From Paraburkholderia ginsengisoli NBRC 100965 (GTDB lineage Bacteria > Pseudomonadota > Gammaproteobacteria > Burkholderiales > Burkholderiaceae), in NCBI RefSeq assembly GCF_000739735.1, contig NZ_BBJF01000004.1:1116001-1180000 (forward strand): DNA of 64,000 nucleotides, in the 5' to 3' direction. Below the pieces are notes generated by a model. It was not told the DNA's origin, searched no databases, and worked only from the letters and a program-made list of their open reading frames with translations. Shown piece by piece: positions 58,501 through 64,000 of the stretch. Each line of letters begins with the position of its first letter. The stretch's first letter is position 1. A program made the translations under genes and the position numbers.

Positions 58501-61500
58501 ACGCAAGGAAGTCGACCACACGTATGACGAGCAGGCGGTGGGCACGAGCTTTACGGCGGGCGGCAATGCGACGCTGGGGGCGGTCAGTAGCGATGCCGCG
58601 AAGGGCAATGTAACGCTCACCGGCTCAAGCCTGACGGCGGGCATGACAAACGGTGTGGACAACGGCACCGGCACAGCGACGATTGTTGCGACCGGTAACG
58701 TGACACTCAACGAGGCGCGCGAGGAACACGATAGTGCGGTCGCCGTCGAGTCGAAACGCGGCAGTTTCGTGCACGGCACGACCACCGATACGTCGCAGAG
58801 TTCGCAGGCCAATATCGGCGTGGCGAGCACCGTGTCGGGCGATACGGTAGTCGTGCAGGCGGGCCGCGACCTGACGGTCCAGGGTAGCAATGTGGCCGCT
58901 ACGAACGACGTAAGCCTGGCCGCAGCGGGCAACGTCAACATTACGACATCGCAGGACACCGAACAGTCGCAGAGCGACTACAGGCAACGGGAATATGGCT
59001 TCCTGTCCGGCCTGAATCCGCTGAACCAGCTTGACGGTGGTTTGCAGGGCTACACCATCGGCACGCGCACCACCACCGACGCGCAGCAGGCGACGCAGGT
59101 CACGAACAATGGGAGCGTGATCGGTTCGTCTACCGGTAACGTGTCGATCTCCGCGGGCCGTGACCTCGGCGTGACTGGCAGTGCTGTCGTCGCGGGAGGC
59201 AACGTCGCTCTGACAGGCCAGAACGTCACGATCGATTCTGCGTATGACACGGTGAACGCGTCGGAGGCACAACAGGTCAGCCAGTCCGGAATAACGGCCG
59301 GACTGGGCGGCGGTCTGGTGGGTTTGGGCCAGGCAATGGCAAGCACTGTACGTCAGGGCACGCAGTCGGGTGACTCGCGGCTGGCTGCGGTACAGGGCGT
59401 GGCAGCGGCAGAAATGGCATACCAGAACCGGGGGGCTTTGAGCAGCGCGGCATCCAGCATGTCGAGCGGCGATCCTGGCGCGGCAACACAAGGCATCCAG
59501 GTACAGATCAGCATTGGATCGAGCCATAGCAGCAACAACGCCAGTACGTCGGTGTCTACCGCCAAAGGTTCATCCATCATCGGTAACGGCAATGTCGTGG
59601 TCACGGCGACCGGCACGTCGGACGCAAACGGCAACGCCCAGGCGGGAACGGGCGATATCACGATGACCGGCGCGACGGTCGTCGGGAAAAATGTCACGCT
59701 CGACGCGAACAATGCGATCACGCTGCAAAGTGCGCAAAGCACCGAACAGGACAGCAGTTCGAACGGTTCAGGCGGATGGAATGCCGGTGTGGCAATTGGT
59801 ATCGGCAAAAACACTGGAATCAGCATCTTTGCGAATGCGTCGAACGTCCACGGCCAGGGCAACGGCAACAGCGTGACGCAGACCAACACGACCGTGGCGG
59901 CAGGCAACGCGCTGACGATGCAATCGGGCGGCGACACGACGCTCTCGGGCGCTCAGGTTTCGGGCAACACCGTTAAGGCGGACGTGGGCGGCAACCTGAC
60001 GATGACGAGCCCGCAGGACACGTCGGATTACTCGAATAACCAGCACAACCTCAGCGCCAGCGCCAGCGCCAGCTTCACCTTTGGTTACGGTGGTGGTGGG
60101 GACCTCTCGATAGGTCACACCAGCATCGATTCGACTTATGCGTCGGTGAACCACCAGACCGGCATCGTGGCGGGCACCGGTGGTTTCGATGTGAACGTGG
60201 CTGGTCACACACAGCTGAACGGCGCGGAGATAGCAAGTGCCGCTCCTGCTGAAAACAACAGCCTGACGACCGGCAGTCTGGGTTTCTCCAATATCCAGAA
60301 CTCGATGTCGTACTCCGGCTCGACAGAAGGGTTCTCAACGTTCAGTGGTCCCAGCTTCGCGCAGACTGGTGACAGCGCGAGCGGCGTCACCCAGGCGGCG
60401 GTGAGTCCGGGGACGATCACGGTGAAGTCTGACCAGCAGAACGGGACTGACAGCACGGCGGGCCTGTCGCGGGATACGGCTAATGCGAATCAGACCGTGC
60501 AGAATACGTTCAGCCTTCAGGACGTACAGAACAACCTCGCGTTCGCGCAGGCGTTCGGCAAGCCCGCGACATACGCGGTCGGACAGATCGCAGACCAGCT
60601 TGAAAACAGCAATCCGGCCTTTGCAGAAGGAGGTGTCGCGCGAGATGCGCTGCATGCTGCCGTCGCTGCTATTGGGGCGGCACTCTCGGGCGGCAACATC
60701 GCAGGCGCAGTGGCGGGCTCTATTACAGGCGACGTGTTGCAATCGTTGGCTCAGCCGTACATTGACCAGGCGGTTGCACAGGTGCCACTTGCGGATCAGA
60801 CGGCATTGCGCAACGCGTTAAATGAGATTGTGGCAGCAGCCGGTGGTGCGGCTGGTGGCGCACTGGCAGGCGGTGGATCGTCGGCGGCGATTGCCGGGGC
60901 TGGTTCGGCGTCCAACAACGAAGTCTTTAACCGACAGCTTGACCAAAGCGAAAAGCAGGTCATCAAAAATCTGGCTAACGGCGATCCTGCAGAGGCGCAT
61001 CGCCTTGAAGCAGCCGCGTGCGCGATGGTTCATTGCGCCGCACAGTATGCACCTGGAACGCCAGAGTATGCGCAGTATTCAGCGCTGGAAGCTGAAGGGG
61101 CAGGTTATACGGCAGAGCAGGCAAAGCTCGCCAATTACAGCGAGACTTTCCTGTCAGCGGGTACTTACGGCGGCATGGTGCAACAGACGCAGGCGAGCAA
61201 CCTTTTCCACTATAGTGCGGTGAATGCACAAGCGGACAACGCTGCAATGCGAGCCGGTATGGCCGCTCAACGTCCTGGCGAGCTTGACTATCTGACCATT
61301 CAAGGCGGGGCCGGTTTCGGTGGTGCTTTCACGGTTAATCTGCACAATGGGAACACCTACGGGGGGGGGATCGGTCTCCGCCTCGCGCGAGGCCGGTGCC
61401 GGAATCGTATTTGGCATTATTCCGAACAACGTAGGCAAGACTGGTGCAGACCAGGCAGACCTAACCGATCAGCTTCTAGCTGGAGCGGCTATGGGTGGTA

Positions 61501-61699
61501 CCGCATGTGCGTTTGGTGTTTGCGGGGGGCTGAACCATGCGATCGGCGGCCAGACTGCGGTCGAAGTCGGCATCGGCTTCGGCGGCGTTACGAAAACTCC
61601 AAATCTCGGCGGCAATGCGGGAGGCGGTTACAGTATTCCCATCTTCACTATTCCAGGCATTGGAAATGCAAGCGCGAAACGCTAAGAGAATATCTTTGA
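52514..61699 (+). CDS. bcpA: Contact-dependent inhibition exoprotein BcpA/CdiA, toxin end frame-shifted
   Basis: 3061 codons as read; 3056 if the frame is corrected (stop 61683-61685). Order: ESPR leader (1-37, MNKKIFRLVFSRLRGMLVAV), signal peptide (about 44-66), TPS secretion domain (67-310), filamentous haemagglutinin repeats (about 330-1270), an unrelated insert (1276-1600), a conserved YLIVTDPRL/SSDYMLKQLGLNP block (about 1624-1752), FHA-2 repeats (1830-2600), pre-toxin (2660-2800), and toxin region from NNEVFN (2801). The first gene of a bcpA-I-O-B locus. BcpA is secreted by BcpB as a surface filament and delivers its C-terminus into neighbouring cells. A nine-G run at 61361 breaks the frame, so as sequenced the last ~110 residues are nonsense. 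Confidence 0.88.
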   Translation: MNKKIFRLVFSRLRGMLVAVAETTNGTGKADSGETSGHRSTRRVSLFSMRHVAFAALMLFGAVPSLVDAQVTAAGAHAPTVIQTANGITQVNINRPSSAGVSQNTYSQFDVPKAGVILNNSPTIVQTQQGGMVNGNANLLPGQAARIILNQVNSNSPSQLRGYIEVAGSKAEVVVANGSGIVVDGGGWINTTRGILTTGTPLLDAGGNLTGFNVTGGLLTVQGAGLNATNVDQVDLIARAVQANAAIYANNLNVITGANQVSHDTLAATPIAGDGAAPGVSIDVSQLGGMYANRIVLASNEYGVGVSNAGVIAAQAGDLTLTTQGKLVLTGKTNASGNLSVSAAAGVENSGTTYAQQFVSVNTPGMLSNSGTLAAQQNLSVNAGNVASTGTLGAGINSDGSIAQAGDLSVSATGALSATGRNAAGGNATLQGASANLSGSTTSANGNLALNASGGDLNLSGATTTAGGTVNATASGTLTNDNGALSSGGAQTITAGALSNHNGQIVSGDTLTANVAGAVSNQGGTMQAAGALTTHAGSLDNTAGHIASLNADGLNVTTTGLLNNGQDGAIGGNGNVTVQAGQIANAGSITAVQNLIATAVQTLFNGGTLAANGNVNASAGTTLSNTGSIAAGQEATASAATLDNSAGSISADQLALTATNMVNHGGTVTQTGTGATTIAVSGTFDNTNGSLQTNAANLTLGPATLVNDRGTIANSGNGTLSANTGSLSNNSGTIATNGALVIEGGPVSNRGGTLAGQSSAVLKLASLDNSAGGYVGAQNVSVTDAGALDNAGGTIQANDALAVSAQSVANDGGTIANSGTGATTVSASGALTNTGNGLIGGNGDVSVTGGSVDNADGTLVAGGAMSVQSGSTLGNRAGMIQGNGTVIASAQGAIDNTSGQIGANGAEAALAVAGASLDNTDGRIANIGNGATTVDAATLTNSNAGGVSGAGTIGGNGDVTVNAQVLSNTDGAQILSGHDLALNVAQSVNNTGGSLSGANNLTLDQAGAAVVNQNGSIHANGALGLNVATLDNTSGRIGNDAGSGGSVAITAGTLANQGGAIGSDQNLSVTSNQITGDGRIVAGYDGTVTLNGDYTLGAANLIQANHDLTFTTAGSFTNQGTLGAVNALTLNATNVDNQAGADLNSASTSVNAANAITNEGRIEGDNVTTNSATLTNTATIIGNTVTLTGSQSIVNTGAAAIMAAASQLNLYSPGDISNTGGANLFSLGDINIAADATRDANGLLANRSNSVANEQSTIEAQGNIEVATQTLTNSRPAPTVGTVTTDVETEHQTKRGKYMACATGNAAANNGCSQSLWDNGYSAPLDATYSASQIISQGSGPNATDNVLVVNINGTPQTIYYNALTNNGDGTVTVNYWDSYDPNINYLPSTEYPSRSDGHKGYQRVEIARDTTTTTQQDQVSGSQAQQAQLLAGGNMMLANVGTLNNSYSAVAAGGSIQIGSSQQDGTLDAGSSGNYGGTLVSNTGQTLYQYQRQDIVSTYAWNGNITQDVGQVTEPSIVLAPVAIGGTGGTIIANNTVQISATDINNTNVATANSATGATGGTLGANGAVGGVTGGGAQTVNLATGQTQTINAPQSVAGPTGALKITLPTSGLYTYQTAPGASYLIVTDPRLTSYTSFISSDYMLKQLGLNPQSVEKRLGDGMYEEQMVRDQITQLTGRVYLQGYTNNLDEYTALMTNGVNVAQQFGLEPGIALTAAQMDALTSDIVWLVSQTVTLPDGTTQQVLAPVVYLAQTHANDLQPTGTLISADDVEIHATGSAVNSGVIKGGTQTVISATDILNRGGTIASSGANGTTVVSATSDVVNASGQITGNRVAVLAGNNIVNTTLVDTMGVSNAAGESKVNTTLLGAQGTIASTGDMVIAAGNDLTVHGANITAGGSAQITAAHDISVDAVQSTTTQSVTLNDQHHWEANGTTNETSAISAGGDLAMQSGNDMTLRGAQVSAGGGLAAVAGGNLTATTVTDTAKYDNVATDGSSRKEVDHTYDEQAVGTSFTAGGNATLGAVSSDAAKGNVTLTGSSLTAGMTNGVDNGTGTATIVATGNVTLNEAREEHDSAVAVESKRGSFVHGTTTDTSQSSQANIGVASTVSGDTVVVQAGRDLTVQGSNVAATNDVSLAAAGNVNITTSQDTEQSQSDYRQREYGFLSGLNPLNQLDGGLQGYTIGTRTTTDAQQATQVTNNGSVIGSSTGNVSISAGRDLGVTGSAVVAGGNVALTGQNVTIDSAYDTVNASEAQQVSQSGITAGLGGGLVGLGQAMASTVRQGTQSGDSRLAAVQGVAAAEMAYQNRGALSSAASSMSSGDPGAATQGIQVQISIGSSHSSNNASTSVSTAKGSSIIGNGNVVVTATGTSDANGNAQAGTGDITMTGATVVGKNVTLDANNAITLQSAQSTEQDSSSNGSGGWNAGVAIGIGKNTGISIFANASNVHGQGNGNSVTQTNTTVAAGNALTMQSGGDTTLSGAQVSGNTVKADVGGNLTMTSPQDTSDYSNNQHNLSASASASFTFGYGGGGDLSIGHTSIDSTYASVNHQTGIVAGTGGFDVNVAGHTQLNGAEIASAAPAENNSLTTGSLGFSNIQNSMSYSGSTEGFSTFSGPSFAQTGDSASGVTQAAVSPGTITVKSDQQNGTDSTAGLSRDTANANQTVQNTFSLQDVQNNLAFAQAFGKPATYAVGQIADQLENSNPAFAEGGVARDALHAAVAAIGAALSGGNIAGAVAGSITGDVLQSLAQPYIDQAVAQVPLADQTALRNALNEIVAAAGGAAGGALAGGGSSAAIAGAGSASNNEVFNRQLDQSEKQVIKNLANGDPAEAHRLEAAACAMVHCAAQYAPGTPEYAQYSALEAEGAGYTAEQAKLANYSETFLSAGTYGGMVQQTQASNLFHYSAVNAQADNAAMRAGMAAQRPGELDYLTIQGGAGFGGAFTVNLHNGNTYGGGIGLRLARGRCRNRIWHYSEQRRQDWCRPGRPNRSASSWSGYGWYRMCVWCLRGAEPCDRRPDCGRSRHRLRRRYENSKSRRQCGRRLQYSHLHYSRHWKCKRETLREYL
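60914..61685 (+). other. BcpA C-terminal toxin region (frame-corrected), Ntox22-like
   Basis: NNEVFN (60914-60931) resembles the Nx(E/Q)LYN boundary of Burkholderia BcpA toxins. Following the frame shift (8 G instead of 9) the end reads NLHNGNTYGGGSVSASREAG, then GIVFGIIPNNVG, DLTDQLLAGAAMGG, CAFGVCGGLNHAIGGQTAVE and NLGGNAGGGYSIPIFTIPGI. This resembles, from memory of that family's pattern (NLHNG..., HxxGGxTAxEVG), the polymorphic toxin type 22 domain, and is not a nuclease I recognise. Assigning activity needs a profile search. Confidence 0.5.
61361..61369 (+). repeat. Nine-G homopolymer at codon 2950 of bcpA
   Basis: A run of nine G follows TAC at a codon boundary. Nine G keeps the reading frame for three Gly but then enters an Arg/Cys/Trp-rich nonsense tail ending at 61699. 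Eight (or eleven) G would enter the long glycine-rich downstream frame ending at 61685. Consistent with phase variation by slipped-strand mispairing, a true null, or a sequencing/assembly error. Confidence 0.9.
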
Positions 61700-62130
61700 T
61701 GGTAATCGGGTTAAGTTTTTTACTCATATTTTGGTTAGCCGTATGGTTCTTAGGTTTAGATAAGAATCCGTCGAGAGAGGAATCACGGGACCGTCTCAGT
61801 GTAATGACTAACGACATGAATGCAGCGTTACAAGCCGGGGGTGTTGTTGACTCAACATATCAAAATGCAAAATTAGGTGGCGCGCTACTGATAACGAATA
61901 TTCGCGCAGACGCCTGGAAATCGGACCTTCCGGAGATGTATCGCTTGGCGCTGGTTCATCGTGGGTGGGTATCTATCGGCTCAGATAATGGACGCATCCT
62001 TCTATGCAAGGATGGTGCACTTGCGAGAATCGATACCACGCCAAGCCTAGATCGCTCGCGAGGGACTCCGCGCAACGTCTATGGCATCGGAATGTCGTAT
62101 AACGCGAATAGCAAAACCACATGTCGATAA
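61699..62130 (+). CDS. bcpI: Candidate immunity protein BcpI, copy 1
   Basis: 143 residues from ATG at 61699 (AAGAGA about 11 nt upstream). One N-terminal membrane helix (VIGLSFLLIFWLAVWFLGL), then a soluble domain with MTNDMNAALQAGGVV, IRADAWKSDLPEMYRLAL, HRGWVSIG, CKDGALARIDT, YGIGMSYNA and a C-terminal TTCR. The frame-corrected toxin gene ends 13 bp upstream, so this is in the cognate immunity position. It is paralogous to the next gene. Function inferred from position only. A start at 61666, inside bcpA, is less likely. Confidence 0.65.
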   Translation: MVIGLSFLLIFWLAVWFLGLDKNPSREESRDRLSVMTNDMNAALQAGGVVDSTYQNAKLGGALLITNIRADAWKSDLPEMYRLALVHRGWVSIGSDNGRILLCKDGALARIDTTPSLDRSRGTPRNVYGIGMSYNANSKTTCR

Positions 62131-62281
62131 TCGAGCTTAGATAAGCCTAATGCTGAAGTTCATCCGGAGAGGGAAATGATGAAGCGCCTATCTGGGCGGA
62201 AAGAATGATAAGAATTTTAACATTGAAGATGCGTCATTTTTATATTGTCGCGACAGCCCGCGCTGCTGGCAAAATGCCTGG
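62131..62281 (+). pseudogene. Coding-like remnants between immunity paralogues
   Basis: Directly after the copy 1 stop, the frame continues LDKPNAEVHPEREMMKRLS to a TGA. The next frame continues with YLGGKNDKNFNIEDASFLYC and SPRCWQNAWLL. The two pieces join if one base is added or removed near 62188, giving a Cys/Trp-containing polypeptide. No start or domain is recognised. I read it as the tail of a lost, orphan toxin domain. Confidence 0.4.
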
Positions 62282-62301
62282 TTACTAAATTGGGGCAGAC
62301 T

Positions 62302-62748
62302 ATGCGCGACATCAGACGTTGGATCGGCGGCTTGCTTGTATCGGCCTTGGTATATTTTTTCGCCAGGAACGTTTTCCTAAATGTTCCGACAGACGTTTCC
62401 TCGAAATTTGCGTCTATGGAATCTGATATGGACCAGATGCTCCAATCGGGCGGGACGGTCGTATTCAAAAATGACCTCAACAGAGCAAGCGCAGCATTTG
62501 TCATGCGCGACGTTAGCGCTGAATCATGGGGTGACGATCTTTTCACAAAATATCGCTCAGCCCTGACCGAGCGTGGATGGAAAGCGATCAATTCTCATGG
62601 GGATGCATGGCAAGCCTGCCGATCGGGGATGCTCGCGACCATTGCGACCAAGCAAGGATTCTTTCCGGCGCGCGGAATCTACACCTATAGCATGCGGTTC
62701 GAGTACAACGCAGGGACAATTCGCCAGTGCAGAAGCGCATATCAGTGA
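62302..62748 (+). CDS. Candidate immunity protein BcpI, copy 2
   Basis: 148 residues from ATG at 62302. N-terminal membrane helix (IGGLLVSALVYFFARNVFL), then MESDMDQMLQSGGTVV, VSAESWGDDLFTKYRSAL, TERGWKAIN, CRSGMLATIAT, YTYSMRFEYNAG and a terminal QCRSAYQ. The positions of DM, LQxGG, AxxWxxDLxxxYRxAL, RGWxxI, Cx(D/S)G and the C-terminal CR match copy 1, so the two are diverged paralogues. Likely a second, orphan immunity gene whose toxin has been lost. Confidence 0.65.
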   Translation: MRDIRRWIGGLLVSALVYFFARNVFLNVPTDVSSKFASMESDMDQMLQSGGTVVFKNDLNRASAAFVMRDVSAESWGDDLFTKYRSALTERGWKAINSHGDAWQACRSGMLATIATKQGFFPARGIYTYSMRFEYNAGTIRQCRSAYQ

Positions 62749-62874
62749 CCTCGAATAGAAGCCAATGGAAACACTTCTTCCTCAATTCTGATGCGCCGAA
62801 CGACTGACCATTTCGACGTTTTGAAAGGTCGAAAATTGCAGCCGTGGAATCAGGAAGCCATCAGTGGGATAAAG

Positions 62875-63093
62875 ATGACCATGCGAAATCGTTTAAAGCA
62901 AAGGTGCGTTGTGCTGGCACTGTTCGCGCTGCTAGCAGCTTGCCAGAACGTGCCACCTAACGCGCCACCGATGCCACCACCGAAGCCTGAAATGCAGCCC
63001 GTGCTGCCCAATACGTTCTGGGTCATGGGCTACTGGCGCTGGAGTGGTACGCAATGGACCTGGATACCGGGCCACCTGGCGCCGAAGCCGTAA
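62875..63093 (+). CDS. bcpO: Small lipoprotein BcpO
   Basis: 72 residues from MTMRNRLKQR. Lipoprotein signal VVLALFALLAACQN with Cys in a LAAC lipobox, a Pro-rich linker (PPMPPPKPEMQP), and a short WRWSGTQWTWIPGHLAP tail of the YXWW type. Burkholderia inhibition loci carry a short lipoprotein (BcpO) between immunity and transporter genes; position and type fit. A start two codons in (62881) is also possible. Confidence 0.75.
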   Translation: MTMRNRLKQRCVVLALFALLAACQNVPPNAPPMPPPKPEMQPVLPNTFWVMGYWRWSGTQWTWIPGHLAPKP

Positions 63094-63120
63094 TAAATAT
63101 TCGCCGATAGAACTACAGCA

Positions 63121-64000
63121 ATGAAAATCCAAAGCAGGCTGGCGGCATTGCCGTTCACAGCCTTGGTATCACTCGCGCACGCGCAGCAGGCCCCGACGCC
63201 AGCCGACACCGCGGCAGCGGTACGCGCGAACGCAGAACAGAACCAGCAAGTGAAGGAACAGCGCGAAGCGCAGCAACGCGACGCGGCGGTGAATGCGCCG
63301 TCTGTGCGCTCGACTGTTGCGCGTGTCTCAAGTTGGCCCGATCTGCCGGTCGAAACGCCATGCTTTCGCATTGACTCGTTTGCGCTCGATGTGCCCGCGA
63401 CGTTGTCAGAAGCTTCACGCGCGCAGGGCGCATCCGCACTGCCGCTCGACCGCTTTGCTTTCGCACGCGAATGGCTCGACCACTACAAGGGGCAATGCGT
63501 CGGCAAGTCGGGACTCGACACGCTCACGAAGGGATTGCAGCAAACCATCCTGAGCCGTGGCTACATCACCACGCGCGTACTGCTGCCCGAACAGGACCTC
63601 TCGACCGGCACGCTGAAGTTCGCGCTGGTGCCGGGCGTCATCGGCAAGGTCCGCTTTGCCGATCCTGCTACGCGCGGCACATGGAAATCTGCATTCCCGA
63701 CCCGCGACGGCAACGTGCTGAACCTGCGCGACCTCGAACAGGGGCTTGAGCAGATGAAGCGCGTCAGCAGCCAGGACGTTACGATGCAGATCATTCCGAC
63801 CAACATCCCCGGCGAAAGCGACGTGGTACTGGACGTGAAGTGCACGAAGCCATGGACCGTGGTCGCGTCGGTGGACAACTCGGGCCAGCGCGCAACCGGC
63901 AGGCTGCAAGGCAACCTGAGCCTCGGCATCGACAACCCACTCGGCCTGAACGACATCTTCAACGTCGGTGTAAGCCAGGACCTCGAATTCGGCGACAGAC
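63121..64000 (+). CDS. bcpB: Two-partner secretion transporter BcpB/CdiB, partial
   Basis: Runs off the right edge; 293 residues visible. Signal peptide MKIQSRLAALPFTALVSLAH. POTRA-like region follows: CFRIDSFALDVPATLS, GYITTRVLLPEQDLSTGTLK, FALVPGVIGKVRFAD. VSQDLEFGD near the edge begins the barrel. FhaC/ShlB/HecB family; exports BcpA to the surface by recognising its TPS domain. Last gene of bcpAIOB. Confidence 0.9.
   Translation, partial: MKIQSRLAALPFTALVSLAHAQQAPTPADTAAAVRANAEQNQQVKEQREAQQRDAAVNAPSVRSTVARVSSWPDLPVETPCFRIDSFALDVPATLSEASRAQGASALPLDRFAFAREWLDHYKGQCVGKSGLDTLTKGLQQTILSRGYITTRVLLPEQDLSTGTLKFALVPGVIGKVRFADPATRGTWKSAFPTRDGNVLNLRDLEQGLEQMKRVSSQDVTMQIIPTNIPGESDVVLDVKCTKPWTVVASVDNSGQRATGRLQGNLSLGIDNPLGLNDIFNVGVSQDLEFGDR

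Noticed and set aside
60500..60931. VENN pre-toxin motif expected in E. coli-type CdiA
   Set aside because: No VENN found; NNEVFN fits the Burkholderia-type boundary instead.

Overview
The window reads as chromosomal DNA from a high-GC betaproteobacterium of the Burkholderia/Paraburkholderia group. The evidence is gene content: a Burkholderia-order contact-dependent inhibition locus (bcpA-I-O-B), an FtrABCD-type iron uptake operon, hemP, polyhydroxybutyrate-related genes, a sodium:solute symporter/DUF4212 pair beside acs, and many LysR regulators. Codon use is strongly GC-biased almost everywhere. It falls at roughly 51.1 kb, where decayed DNA and the inhibition locus begin. I see no complete insertion sequence, prophage, rRNA or CRISPR array. 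One tRNA-Ser(GGA) is present.

Layout. 1-9.8 kb: a CoA-transferase/acyl-CoA dehydrogenase pair (cut at the left edge) with a divergent LysR gene, a small OB-fold protein, two more LysR genes, a two-SDR plus lipoprotein operon and an aldo/keto reductase. 9.9-16.2 kb: a TPR-glycosyltransferase fusion, a DUF4142 protein, cheV with a flagellar-type promoter, an asparaginase and a LysR gene. 16.3-22.6 kb: an EamA exporter, then an amidohydrolase, two MFS transporters and another LysR gene. 22.9-31.6 kb: tRNA-Ser, the acs/DUF4212/symporter acetate module, a second EamA exporter, a UPF0114 membrane protein and class I fumarase.

31.7-43.9 kb is an iron district. It holds bfr, murI, bfd, a 20-codon membrane ORF, tonB-exbB-exbD, a LysR/pirin pair, osmC, an AtaL-like gene, hemP and ftrABCD. 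Three Fur-box-like sequences lie before bfd, hemP and ftrA. Together these genes cover storage (Bfr), mobilisation (Bfd), energised outer-membrane transport (TonB/ExbBD), haem uptake (HemP) and ferrous/ferric inner-membrane uptake (Ftr). 44.0-51.1 kb: uvrB, an aromatic aminotransferase, a patatin-like esterase next to 3-hydroxybutyrate dehydrogenase, and an aldo/keto reductase.

51.1-64 kb is accessory DNA. A glycosyltransferase family 2 gene survives only as frame-shifted pieces. It is followed by the contact-dependent inhibition locus: the giant exoprotein BcpA/CdiA, two paralogous candidate immunity genes, a short lipoprotein (BcpO) and the start of the outer-membrane transporter (BcpB/CdiB). 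The toxin end of bcpA carries a run of nine G that puts the last ~107 residues out of frame. Eight G would restore a glycine-rich toxin-like domain ending 13 bp before the first immunity gene. Coding-like remnants sit between the two immunity paralogues, which suggests tandem toxin/immunity module exchange. This end of the window is the most interesting part.
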